Source: Klebsiella sp. BIGb0407 (GTDB lineage: Bacteria > Pseudomonadota > Gammaproteobacteria > Enterobacterales > Enterobacteriaceae). Taken from it: a DNA stretch of 64,000 bases. Location of the stretch: positions 62,001 through 126,000 of the forward strand of contig NZ_JANUEQ010000002.1 in NCBI RefSeq assembly GCF_024807845.1. The letters run 5' to 3'. Every line of letters starts with the position of its first letter. Position 1 is the stretch's first letter. Of this stretch, positions 1-6,644 are shown in pieces. The position numbers were made by a program, and so were the translations under genes. The notes under the pieces were generated by a model. The model saw only the letters and a program-made list of their open reading frames with translations, did no database searches and was not told where the DNA came from.

Positions 1-858
1 GCCGTGCTAATGCCAGCTATCGCCCAGCCTATTGTACGTAAAATTACTGACTCTGATGATGTCGCTCTGGGACACTTCTGTACTATCGGCTATCTGGTAC
101 AGGCAGCCGTTGCCAGAGCCATTGGTAAAAACTCACGCTCCACCGAAGATTTAGTCCTGCCGGATAATTTCAAATTCCTGCAAGATACTTACCTGTCGAT
201 GGCTGTGATTATGGTGCCGATGTATATCATTCCCGCAATTTTTGCCGGTCCTGAATATATCGCCCAGTTCTCTAATGGCACCAACTACATCATGTTTGCC
301 TTTATGCAATCGATGCAGTTTGTCGCCGGGGTATTTGTCTTATACAGCGGCGTACGTTTACTGCTTAACGAACTGGTACCGGCTTTCCGCGGTATTGCAA
401 TGCGCCTGGTGCCGAATGCTAAACCCGCTCTTGATTGCCCGGTTCTGTTCCCTTATGCCCCTAATGCGGTGATTGTTGGCTTCCTTGCAACGACTGTCGG
501 TTCCATTATCGGCATGATTGTTTTCCCTCTGTTCGGTCTGGCGATGATACTCCCGGGTCTGCTTACCAACTTCTTCGCAGGTGGTGCAGCTGGCGTCTTT
601 GGTAACGCCATGGGAGGGCGTAAAGGGGCAATTATTGGCGGCGTGGTACATGGTCTGTTCATTACCCTGTTACCGGCAATGTTAATACCCTTACTTGAAA
701 CCTTCGGCTTTAAAGGCGTCACCTTCAGTGATTCAGATGTCATAGGTACCGGCTTAGTACTGGGTCATGCCTTCCAGAATGACTGGCCATTTGTTATCGG
801 TTTTATTGCCTTCGTTGTCTTTATTGTCTGGTTTGCTAACAGAAAACTGGGTAAGTAG
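1..858 (+). CDS. PTS EIIC, ascorbate (UlaA/SgaT) family, 5'-truncated by window edge
   Basis: Polytopic membrane permease subunit of a phosphotransferase system. The visible part is about 285 residues of a family usually near 460, so the N-terminal part lies before the window; the frame is open to base 1. Several hydrophobic segments and a glycine-rich loop near GNAMGGRKGA fit the UlaA/SgaT fold, and YLVQAAVARAIG is typical of the family. A ggagg-type ribosome site for the next gene follows the stop directly. An EIIB gene would be expected upstream. The sugar is not ascorbate by default: the downstream kinase and LacD-like aldolase differ from the ula regulon. Family confident, substrate unknown. 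Confidence 0.88.
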   Translation, partial: AVLMPAIAQPIVRKITDSDDVALGHFCTIGYLVQAAVARAIGKNSRSTEDLVLPDNFKFLQDTYLSMAVIMVPMYIIPAIFAGPEYIAQFSNGTNYIMFAFMQSMQFVAGVFVLYSGVRLLLNELVPAFRGIAMRLVPNAKPALDCPVLFPYAPNAVIVGFLATTVGSIIGMIVFPLFGLAMILPGLLTNFFAGGAAGVFGNAMGGRKGAIIGGVVHGLFITLLPAMLIPLLETFGFKGVTFSDSDVIGTGLVLGHAFQNDWPFVIGFIAFVVFIVWFANRKLGK

Positions 859-868
859 GAGGAAATAT

Positions 869-1141
869 ATGTTTGCAAAATTAAAGCACATTTTTAACTC
901 AGAACAACCTATGACAGATAGCGATAATAATGCACAAGCAGAGATTATCACCGAAGAATTAACTCAGCTTGAAGCGAATCTTGCGGATAACCCGGCTGAT
1001 AATGATACTCAAAAAAATCTGATGGTTAAATATAATCAGGCCATAAAGATTTATTCATCTAATAAAATGTATCGCGATCGGGTAGACGATATATTTCTTA
1101 AAATAGATGAACTAAGGAATACTATCCGAAAAAATATATGA
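869..1141 (+). CDS. Small hypothetical protein of PTS operon
   Basis: A 90-residue hydrophilic, acidic protein, probably mostly helical, with no signal peptide or membrane segment. The ATG at 869 is preceded by a strong taggagg site, which rules out the longer reading frame that begins inside the EIIC gene. It starts 10 bases after the EIIC stop and ends 6 bases before the EIIA gene, so it belongs to the operon. I do not recognise a family. It could be an accessory or regulatory subunit of the transporter, but nothing in the sequence shows this. Confidence 0.75.
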   Translation: MFAKLKHIFNSEQPMTDSDNNAQAEIITEELTQLEANLADNPADNDTQKNLMVKYNQAIKIYSSNKMYRDRVDDIFLKIDELRNTIRKNI

Positions 1142-1147
1142 GGTAAT

Positions 1148-1585
1148 ATGAGCATAAAAGCATTTCTTGCACAGAACCAATATATTCAGGTCCAGATGGA
1201 AGTTGATTCCTGGAATGAGATTATTCACCAGGCAGCAAAACCCCTTATTGAAGGCGGTTTTGTTACTGAAAAATATCCGCAGGCCGTTATTGATAACACT
1301 CTGGAATATGGCGCTTATTATGTTTTTGATGAAGGTATCGCTATTCCACATGCCAGACCAGAATGTGGCGTCATTAAAGACTGTTTCAGCATGGTGACAT
1401 TGAGTAAGCCGACATCAATAAATGGCAGTCCACCGGTTGATATTGTAGTGATGTTCGGTGGTGTCAACGGCGACTCTCATATTACAGAAGGCATTGCATC
1501 AATAGTGGGATTGCTGGAGCAAGAGGAGACTTTATTACATATCAGGCGAGCGACAACCATTGATGAAATTATCGGACTATTATGA
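1148..1585 (+). CDS. PTS EIIA, fructose/mannitol-type (UlaC-like)
   Basis: Cytoplasmic phosphocarrier of 145 residues that would take phosphate from HPr and pass it to EIIB of the same transporter. The phosphorylated histidine is His68 in the motif IAIPHARP, diagnostic of the EIIA-2 domain, and the length fits a single-domain UlaC/SgaA-type EIIA. The ATG at 1148 has gagg 6 bases upstream. The stop overlaps the next start by four bases (ATGA), indicating translational coupling to the kinase gene. Together with the EIIC upstream it defines an ascorbate-class PTS of unknown sugar specificity. Confidence 0.9.
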   Translation: MSIKAFLAQNQYIQVQMEVDSWNEIIHQAAKPLIEGGFVTEKYPQAVIDNTLEYGAYYVFDEGIAIPHARPECGVIKDCFSMVTLSKPTSINGSPPVDIVVMFGGVNGDSHITEGIASIVGLLEQEETLLHIRRATTIDEIIGLL

Positions 1586-2121
1586 AAACACTCATTCTCG
1601 TCAACGGTATTCCGGCATCAGGTAAAAGTTCAGTCACGAAAATAATTGCTAATTATTTTTCATTTCCTGTGCTGAGTATCGATGAAATTAAAGAACCTTT
1701 TATGGTTCAGTTCGCGGATGTTATTGACAGACCATTAAATAGAAAACTGGGTTATGCAGCCTATGAGGCGATGTTTAATATCGTTAAGTCCTCACCTCCA
1801 GAAGTGATATTTATTATGGATGCCTGGTTTGGTTTTCGTGATAAATCGGTCCTTAAAGACTATCTGGAAAAAATAGGTGATGTACAGATTCTCGAAATAT
1901 GGGTTAAAGCTTCCGGCGAATTAGTTGCAGAGCGTTATAAAAACCGTTGTGGTTGTCGGATTAAAGGTCACCCGGGGGAAGAATATATCCCAGAGTTGAC
2001 TTTACTGGCGGAACGCGCTGAACCCATGAATTTAGGAAAAGTTTACACCTTTGATCAGAATAGTGATGTCAGCCATGACGAACTTATTAACTGGGTCAAA
2101 GAAAATATTAATCACAATTAA
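1582..2121 (+). CDS. P-loop kinase (AAA/zeta-toxin-like small-molecule kinase)
   Basis: A 179-residue P-loop protein with Walker A GIPASGKSS at residues 9-17 and a short beta-strand motif FIMDAW near residue 80 that may serve as Walker B. It belongs to the broad family of AAA_33-type nucleotide-dependent small-molecule kinases. It is translationally coupled to the EIIA gene (4-base overlap) and followed by a class I aldolase gene. By inference it may phosphorylate the incoming sugar phosphate to a bisphosphate that the aldolase then splits. The substrate cannot be read from the sequence. Confidence 0.8.
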   Translation: MKTLILVNGIPASGKSSVTKIIANYFSFPVLSIDEIKEPFMVQFADVIDRPLNRKLGYAAYEAMFNIVKSSPPEVIFIMDAWFGFRDKSVLKDYLEKIGDVQILEIWVKASGELVAERYKNRCGCRIKGHPGEEYIPELTLLAERAEPMNLGKVYTFDQNSDVSHDELINWVKENINHN

Positions 2122-2126
2122 TCTCT

Positions 2127-2252
2127 ATACCCTAAATAATTCGAGTTGCTTGTAGGCGCCGAGTTCATGCCATCGATGAGCATAGATAAACTATGTGATT
2201 CGACGGTATGAACGCTGGCAACACCCAAGCAACTTGAAGTATGACGGATATA
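2127..2252. repeat. Dispersed palindromic repeat, full copy (126 bp)
   Basis: A long imperfect palindrome between the kinase and aldolase genes. The ends carry attcgagttgcttg and its near-complement caagcaacttgaagt; inner arms include gttcatgccatcga and tcgacggtatgaac. Related pieces occur at 34213, 51791, 51929 and 60058. It resembles the intergenic palindromes (ERIC/YPAL-like) seen in many Enterobacterales. When transcribed it should fold into a long hairpin inside this operon. Confidence 0.8.
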
Positions 2253-2281
2253 TCAACTCTCCCGTGATGAGGAATATATTT

Positions 2282-3193
2282 ATGAACAAAATGACAACAG
2301 CAGAACGACGTGGCTATCAAATGATTTGTGATGCAACAGGTGCCATGATGGTGGTTGCCTGTGACCAGCGCGGCGGTATGCGTACTTTATTGGCGGCAAC
2401 GCCGGAAGAGCAGGCGCAGATCTCTAATGAGACATTAGGTAAAACCAAATACGATATTACCCGTTTTCTGGCCTCACAGGCAGGCTGTGTTCTGGTTGAC
2501 CCTATCTGTGCGGTTCCGGGAATTATTGATGAGGGTGTCGTTCCACGGAACACGGGCCTTTTGATTGGCCTTGATGCTTCCGGGTGGGACACCTCACCTG
2601 AAGGCTACCGTATTTCAAAAATGGTCGAAGGTGTTAGTGCCCGTAAAGTGCGTGAGTTAGGTGCCACCGGCGGGAAAATCATGATCTATCTGCGCAGCGA
2701 TACTCCGAAAGCTAACGTAGAAAATCTCCAGACACTGCGCGATGTTATCGCTGATTTTGCTCGCGAAGACTTGTTCCTGGTGGTCGAGTTCCTGACCTAT
2801 CAGTTGGAAAATGAGAGTAAAGAAGAGTACCAGAGCAAGATCCCTCAGCTAATTCAGGAAGGTTGTCAGGCCTGTATTGACTGCGGATCTAAAGTACTGA
2901 AGATCCCGTATCCTGGAACCGAGCAGGCCTGTGCTTCGGTCACCGATATCTGCGGCGATGTGCCTTGGGCAGTACTCTCTGCAGGCGTAGATCATGCCAC
3001 CTTCCTGACCCAGGTTGATATTTCGCTGCGTAACGGTGCATCAGGCGTCATTGCCGGACGCTCACTGTGGAAAGACTGCATTTCCCTTGATCGTAATATT
3101 TCAAAAGAGAAGCTATCGTCTATTGCCGTATCGCGTCTGCGTGATATTCAGGAATTACTGGTCAAATATAAAAAAGAGCGCAATGTCGCCTGA
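2282..3193 (+). CDS. LacD/YihT-type class I aldolase
   Basis: A 303-residue (beta/alpha)8 aldolase resembling tagatose-1,6-bisphosphate aldolase LacD and sulfofructose-phosphate aldolase YihT. Family features are VVACDQRGGMRT near the N-terminus, GGKIMIYLRSD mid-protein (candidate Schiff-base lysine region), VVEFLTYQ, and the C-terminal phosphate-binding WAVLSAGVDH and GASGVIAGRS. The ATG at 2282 was chosen because gagga sits 8 bases upstream and the frame further upstream lies inside a palindromic repeat. It probably cleaves the phosphorylated product of the upstream PTS and kinase to triose units. The exact substrate is unknown. Confidence 0.85.
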   Translation: MNKMTTAERRGYQMICDATGAMMVVACDQRGGMRTLLAATPEEQAQISNETLGKTKYDITRFLASQAGCVLVDPICAVPGIIDEGVVPRNTGLLIGLDASGWDTSPEGYRISKMVEGVSARKVRELGATGGKIMIYLRSDTPKANVENLQTLRDVIADFAREDLFLVVEFLTYQLENESKEEYQSKIPQLIQEGCQACIDCGSKVLKIPYPGTEQACASVTDICGDVPWAVLSAGVDHATFLTQVDISLRNGASGVIAGRSLWKDCISLDRNISKEKLSSIAVSRLRDIQELLVKYKKERNVA

Positions 3194-3220
3194 GCAGAAT
3201 ATCTGTAAAGATAAATAATA

Positions 3221-3239
3221 GGGCGGCATTATGCCGCCC
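3221..3239 (+). terminator. Hairpin downstream of aldolase gene
   Basis: A perfect stem gggcggcat/atgccgccc with a one-base centre lies between the aldolase stop and the HAD gene. No long T-run follows, so it may attenuate transcription or protect mRNA rather than terminate fully. Confidence 0.55.
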
Positions 3240-3268
3240 TTCGCACATCGAAAAAATAAGGGTGACAG

Positions 3269-3952
3269 ATGAGCAATACGCTCGATTTAATTATATTTGA
3301 CTGCGATGGTGTGCTGGTTGATTCCGAAATTATTGGGATTCAATTAACCGTCTCTCTACTGAATCAACAGGGGGTGGATATTGATGTTGGGAAGTTTACC
3401 CGTTTATACAGTGGTCTCGCCTGGGAGGCACTGATCGAGCAGGTTCGCCGCGATACGGGAATCACCCTATCCGCCACAATCGGCCAGCATTTTTATCCTC
3501 AGCTGATGGCCGCGTTTGCCACCCGTCTTAAAAGAATCGATGGTAGTCTTGAAGTTATCAGCAATATAACCACCCCGAAGTGTATCTGCTCCAACTCCGG
3601 CTGCGAACAACTGGATTATATGCTGACTCTGGTCGGGCTAAAGAGTCTGTTTGCACCTGATATCTATTCGGCTATGGATTTAGGACCGGGACGGGGTAAA
3701 CCAGAGCCAGATATTTTTCTCCATGGCGCGCAGCAATTTAACGCACAACCGGCTAATACCCTGGTGATTGAGGACTCAGTGCACGGCGTGATGGCCGCCA
3801 AACGCGCAGGTATGTATGTCGTGGGATTCACTGGCGGAGCGCATACTACACCAGACCACCAAAGCAGACTGATGACTGCCGGGGCAGATGTGGTTATCGA
3901 CTCGCTGTATCGCCTTCCTGAGGAAATTGAGCGCTTTCAGCAACTGAAATAA
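3269..3952 (+). CDS. HAD-superfamily sugar phosphatase/phosphoglucomutase-like protein
   Basis: Cytoplasmic 227-residue HAD subfamily IA hydrolase. Motif I is FDCDGVLVDSE (nucleophile Asp near residue 10), motif II lies at ICSNSG, and motifs III/IV are GKPEPDIF and VIEDSVHG. The length and cap fit the YieH / beta-phosphoglucomutase group. It has a good AAGGGTGA site before the ATG. It lies 75 bases after the aldolase, beyond a hairpin, and probably belongs to the same sugar-phosphate pathway. It faces the tonB-like gene across a short AT-rich convergent gap. Confidence 0.85.
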   Translation: MSNTLDLIIFDCDGVLVDSEIIGIQLTVSLLNQQGVDIDVGKFTRLYSGLAWEALIEQVRRDTGITLSATIGQHFYPQLMAAFATRLKRIDGSLEVISNITTPKCICSNSGCEQLDYMLTLVGLKSLFAPDIYSAMDLGPGRGKPEPDIFLHGAQQFNAQPANTLVIEDSVHGVMAAKRAGMYVVGFTGGAHTTPDHQSRLMTAGADVVIDSLYRLPEEIERFQQLK

Positions 3953-3977
3953 AAATATATATTATTGATATAATTAA

Positions 3978-4760
3978 TTATATTTCTGCCACGTCAAAAG
4001 CTATTGGCGCGATAAACTCAACTCTTCCATCAACTAATAGCGTCTCTGGCGGTGCCGGGAAAGGCGCTGCGCGATTGATCGTTGCCAGGGCTTCTTTATC
4101 GAGAATTTTGGTTCCGGATGACGTCTGTAAACTGGCACTTATCAGTTCACCCTGGCCATTGAGCACCACTTTGACTTGAGAAATACCGGTTGAGTTATAG
4201 CGTAATGCTTCTCTCGGATAGCGTTTTGCCTTACCTAAACGCTGGTGAACTTCACTGTGCCAGCTTTGCTGCCCGCTGACGGCTACCGAGGCATTACTGG
4301 TGAAAGTGGCGCTATTATTCGCGGTAGTGCCGGAAGCAGGAACGGCCGTAATCGCTTCTTCCTGAACGCTTTTTGGTGCCTCGGTCACTCTTTTTTGTAC
4401 CGGTTCGGTTTTTTTCTTCGGCGGCTGCTTTTTCTCGCTCACATGTGCCAGATTACCGTTTTCAACCAGGCGAGTTTTCGGCAAATTTTCAATTTCTTTT
4501 ACCGGGTCTGGCAGAATTTCTTCTCGGGTGGCCATTTGCTGTTTGGGGGCATGATTAATTTCAGCTTCTTTTTGTTGTTCGAGCTGATAATTACCTATCT
4601 GAATAGGAATAGCCGGCGGTAATACACCGGTAACAGGTACTGAGGTCGTCAAATAGCCAATAAAAATAAGCACTAATGAACCATGGAACAGGAGACTTAA
4701 AAATACGCTGCCCAGTGGACGAAACACTGAACTCCCCGGCATTTCCACGAGACTACTCAT
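3978..4760 (-). CDS. TonB-family energy transducer (FusB-like)
   Basis: A 260-residue TonB homologue. A single N-terminal membrane segment at about residues 16-37 carries the SxxxH pattern (Ser22, His26) used for contact with ExbB-ExbD. A proline- and lysine-rich periplasmic spacer follows (PPKKKTEPVQ near 113), then a C-terminal TonB domain with RYPREA and a beta-rich end. No exbB or exbD is nearby, so it would use the genomic copy. It is divergent from the FecI/FecR/receptor operon, as dedicated TonB paralogues often are. In the Pectobacterium Fus system FusB is a TonB homologue that pulls ferredoxin through its receptor; the context suggests the same role. Confidence 0.88.
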   Translation of the reverse strand: MSSLVEMPGSSVFRPLGSVFLSLLFHGSLVLIFIGYLTTSVPVTGVLPPAIPIQIGNYQLEQQKEAEINHAPKQQMATREEILPDPVKEIENLPKTRLVENGNLAHVSEKKQPPKKKTEPVQKRVTEAPKSVQEEAITAVPASGTTANNSATFTSNASVAVSGQQSWHSEVHQRLGKAKRYPREALRYNSTGISQVKVVLNGQGELISASLQTSSGTKILDKEALATINRAAPFPAPPETLLVDGRVEFIAPIAFDVAEI

Positions 4761-4816
4761 ACCCTGTTTTCCTCATGACTTTATTTTTTGCGGATTATAG
4801 GCATAATACAAAAAAA

Positions 4817-4838
4817 AATGATATTCCAAGAAATCATT
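4817..4838. promoter_or_regulatory. Candidate Fur-like operator, tonB-like/ECF sigma intergenic region
   Basis: An AT-rich inverted repeat with arms aatgat and atcatt lies in the 240-bp divergent region. It resembles a Fur box but the centre departs from the consensus. Iron control is expected for genes of this type. Weak call. Confidence 0.35.
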
Positions 4839-5000
4839 ATTAAATCCACTCTGTATAATTCACGTTACCTTTGATTGCGGCAATTCAGCGGTAATTTGCA
4901 GTATGGAGACATGAGAAAAAACTTTTAATTATCAATGTAATTTGAGCAGAATTTTCATCGGCGTACACTCCAGACGCTTTAACGTTTCGATACCCAGAAA

Positions 5001-5540
5001 ATGACTATTGATAAATCTTTTGCCCACAAAATAAGTGGGGCATATCAGTCAACATATAGCCAGTTGGTGCGTTTTTTCCGCAATCGGCTGGATAACAGCA
5101 ATGATGCTGACGATTTATCACAGGACGTGTTTGCCCAATGGCTGCATCGTAAATCTGACTCTCCGGTTAAAGAGAGCCGGGCCTATTTATTTAAAATTGC
5201 CAATAACGTGCTGATCGATCACTGGCGGCGTAATCAGCGAAAAAATTCAGCCGAGGTCGATGTTGAAGAGTGTTTGCTGGATGCACACGCAAGTATTGCC
5301 CAGAGCGATCCCAGTGAAATTCTCGAGCAGCAACAACGCATACAAAAACTCAGTGAAGCGATAGAGTTACTTCCTCCTCGCCGCAGAGAAGCGTTTCTGC
5401 TGTATCGCTTTGATGGTTTATCGCAAAGTGAGATTGCTGAAAGGATGGAAATTTCTGTCAGTATGGTTGAGAAACACATCGCTGCGGCGTTAGTTCACTG
5501 TAAAAATCATCTTGAAAATACGAGTAATAATCCGTCATGA
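5001..5540 (+). CDS. FecI-type ECF sigma factor
   Basis: A 179-residue extracytoplasmic-function sigma factor of the iron-starvation (FecI) group. Region 2 covers about residues 15-85 (DADDLSQDVFAQWL, then LFKIANNVLIDHWRR) and region 4 about 115-170 (LPPRRREAFLLYRFDGLSQSEIAE). It would direct RNA polymerase to the receptor promoter when the receptor binds its ligand. Its stop overlaps the anti-sigma start by four bases. A FecI-type promoter is visible at 6547-6572 before the receptor gene. Confidence 0.93.
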   Translation: MTIDKSFAHKISGAYQSTYSQLVRFFRNRLDNSNDADDLSQDVFAQWLHRKSDSPVKESRAYLFKIANNVLIDHWRRNQRKNSAEVDVEECLLDAHASIAQSDPSEILEQQQRIQKLSEAIELLPPRRREAFLLYRFDGLSQSEIAERMEISVSMVEKHIAAALVHCKNHLENTSNNPS

Positions 5541-6523
5541 CTGACACGCATTCTCCAGACGCCGAGGCTGCTGACACCCTTGATGAGCAGGCCTCTTTGT
5601 GGTTTACCCGCCGACACGGCCAGCGTATGAGCGAGGCTGACGCCCTCCAGTTTGAACAATGGTTAAAAGCCTCCCCAGAACATGCTGCAGCCTATGAATC
5701 TATTGCCGGCGTCTGGCGTGAATTTGATGCCATGCCCAGACCAGCAATGGCGGTGCAACCTGCACGTAAGTCGATTTTTTTTCCACTTTGGCGGCCATTG
5801 GGACACAGCGTTGCCGCCCTGTTTATTGCGACCATTTTATTGTTACCTTACAGTAAGTTACCCGCATTACTACTCAATAACATGACTCTGGTAACCGCTT
5901 CTAATCCTAAAGAAGTCACCTTGCCGGATGGCAGTCAGGTATTTTTGAATAACCAAACCCGGATGCGGGTCGCCTATGAAACAACCGTGCGGCAAATCTA
6001 TCTGGACGAGGGCAGTGTCTTTTTCAAAGTGAAGCCGAATCCTTATCGTCCGTTTATTATTCAGGCTGATGGACGAGAGATTAAGGTCGTGGGTACCCAG
6101 TTTGAAGTCAGCAACCAGCAGCACCAGGTCGCAGTCCAGGTCAGTCAAGGCGTAGTCAGCTTTAAAACCGGCGAACAGCAAAAAAATCAGTACTTACTGG
6201 CGGGTGATGGTGCGGTAAGTAGTGCAGCAAACAGCAAAATAATAATGAGTAAAATCAATGCACAGGACGTAGCGAGCTGGCGTTTCGGGGAGTTAATCTT
6301 TACCGATAAGCCCCTGGCGGAAATCCTCACGCAGCTCAAAGCTTACTCCACGCTCGAGGTTGAGTTATCCCCGCCTTCACTGGCTCAACAAAAAATCTCA
6401 GGGCGTATCGATTTACGTCAACCAGAACGCTTTTTCCAGGCGCTTCCTCAGCTTCTTCCGGTTCAGGTCATTTATAAAGACAAAAATAATTTGTTAATTA
6501 TCAATGACAAAAAAGGTAAATGA
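5537..6523 (+). CDS. FecR-type transmembrane anti-sigma regulator
   Basis: A 328-residue inner-membrane regulator. The cytoplasmic N-terminal domain (about 1-80, with the WFTRRHGQRMSEADA pattern typical of FecR) would hold the sigma factor. A single membrane segment follows at about 93-115, then a periplasmic FecR domain (ASNPKEVTLPDGSQVFLN onward) and a C-terminal STN-like subdomain that would contact the receptor signalling domain. It is coupled to the sigma gene by an ATGA overlap. It carries the signal from the loaded receptor to the sigma factor. Confidence 0.93.
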   Translation: MTDTHSPDAEAADTLDEQASLWFTRRHGQRMSEADALQFEQWLKASPEHAAAYESIAGVWREFDAMPRPAMAVQPARKSIFFPLWRPLGHSVAALFIATILLLPYSKLPALLLNNMTLVTASNPKEVTLPDGSQVFLNNQTRMRVAYETTVRQIYLDEGSVFFKVKPNPYRPFIIQADGREIKVVGTQFEVSNQQHQVAVQVSQGVVSFKTGEQQKNQYLLAGDGAVSSAANSKIIMSKINAQDVASWRFGELIFTDKPLAEILTQLKAYSTLEVELSPPSLAQQKISGRIDLRQPERFFQALPQLLPVQVIYKDKNNLLIINDKKGK

Positions 6524-6546
6524 AAATTATTTTGATTTGCATGTGA

Positions 6547-6572
6547 GGATAATTCTCATTCCACCGTCTTCT
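6547..6572 (+). promoter_or_regulatory. Candidate FecI-type ECF promoter of receptor operon
   Basis: The sequence ggataattctcatt followed by ccaccgtcttct aligns, as I recall it, with the E. coli fecA promoter core (ataattcttatt, then gtccttt). It lies 73 bases before the receptor start, in the position expected for a promoter read by the adjacent sigma factor. The -35-like part would be 6547-6560 and the -10-like part 6565-6572. Confidence 0.6.
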
Positions 6573-6644
6573 TAGGCAGTTGTTATTTTTTAGTGGCTGG
6601 TTTTAGCACTATTTTGCGCCTCTGCTTAAGAAGAAAGGAAAATC

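Noticed and set aside
4245-4622. Plus-strand open frame over the TonB homologue
   Set aside because: It runs opposite the proline/lysine-rich spacer of the TonB gene and is explained by that biased sequence.
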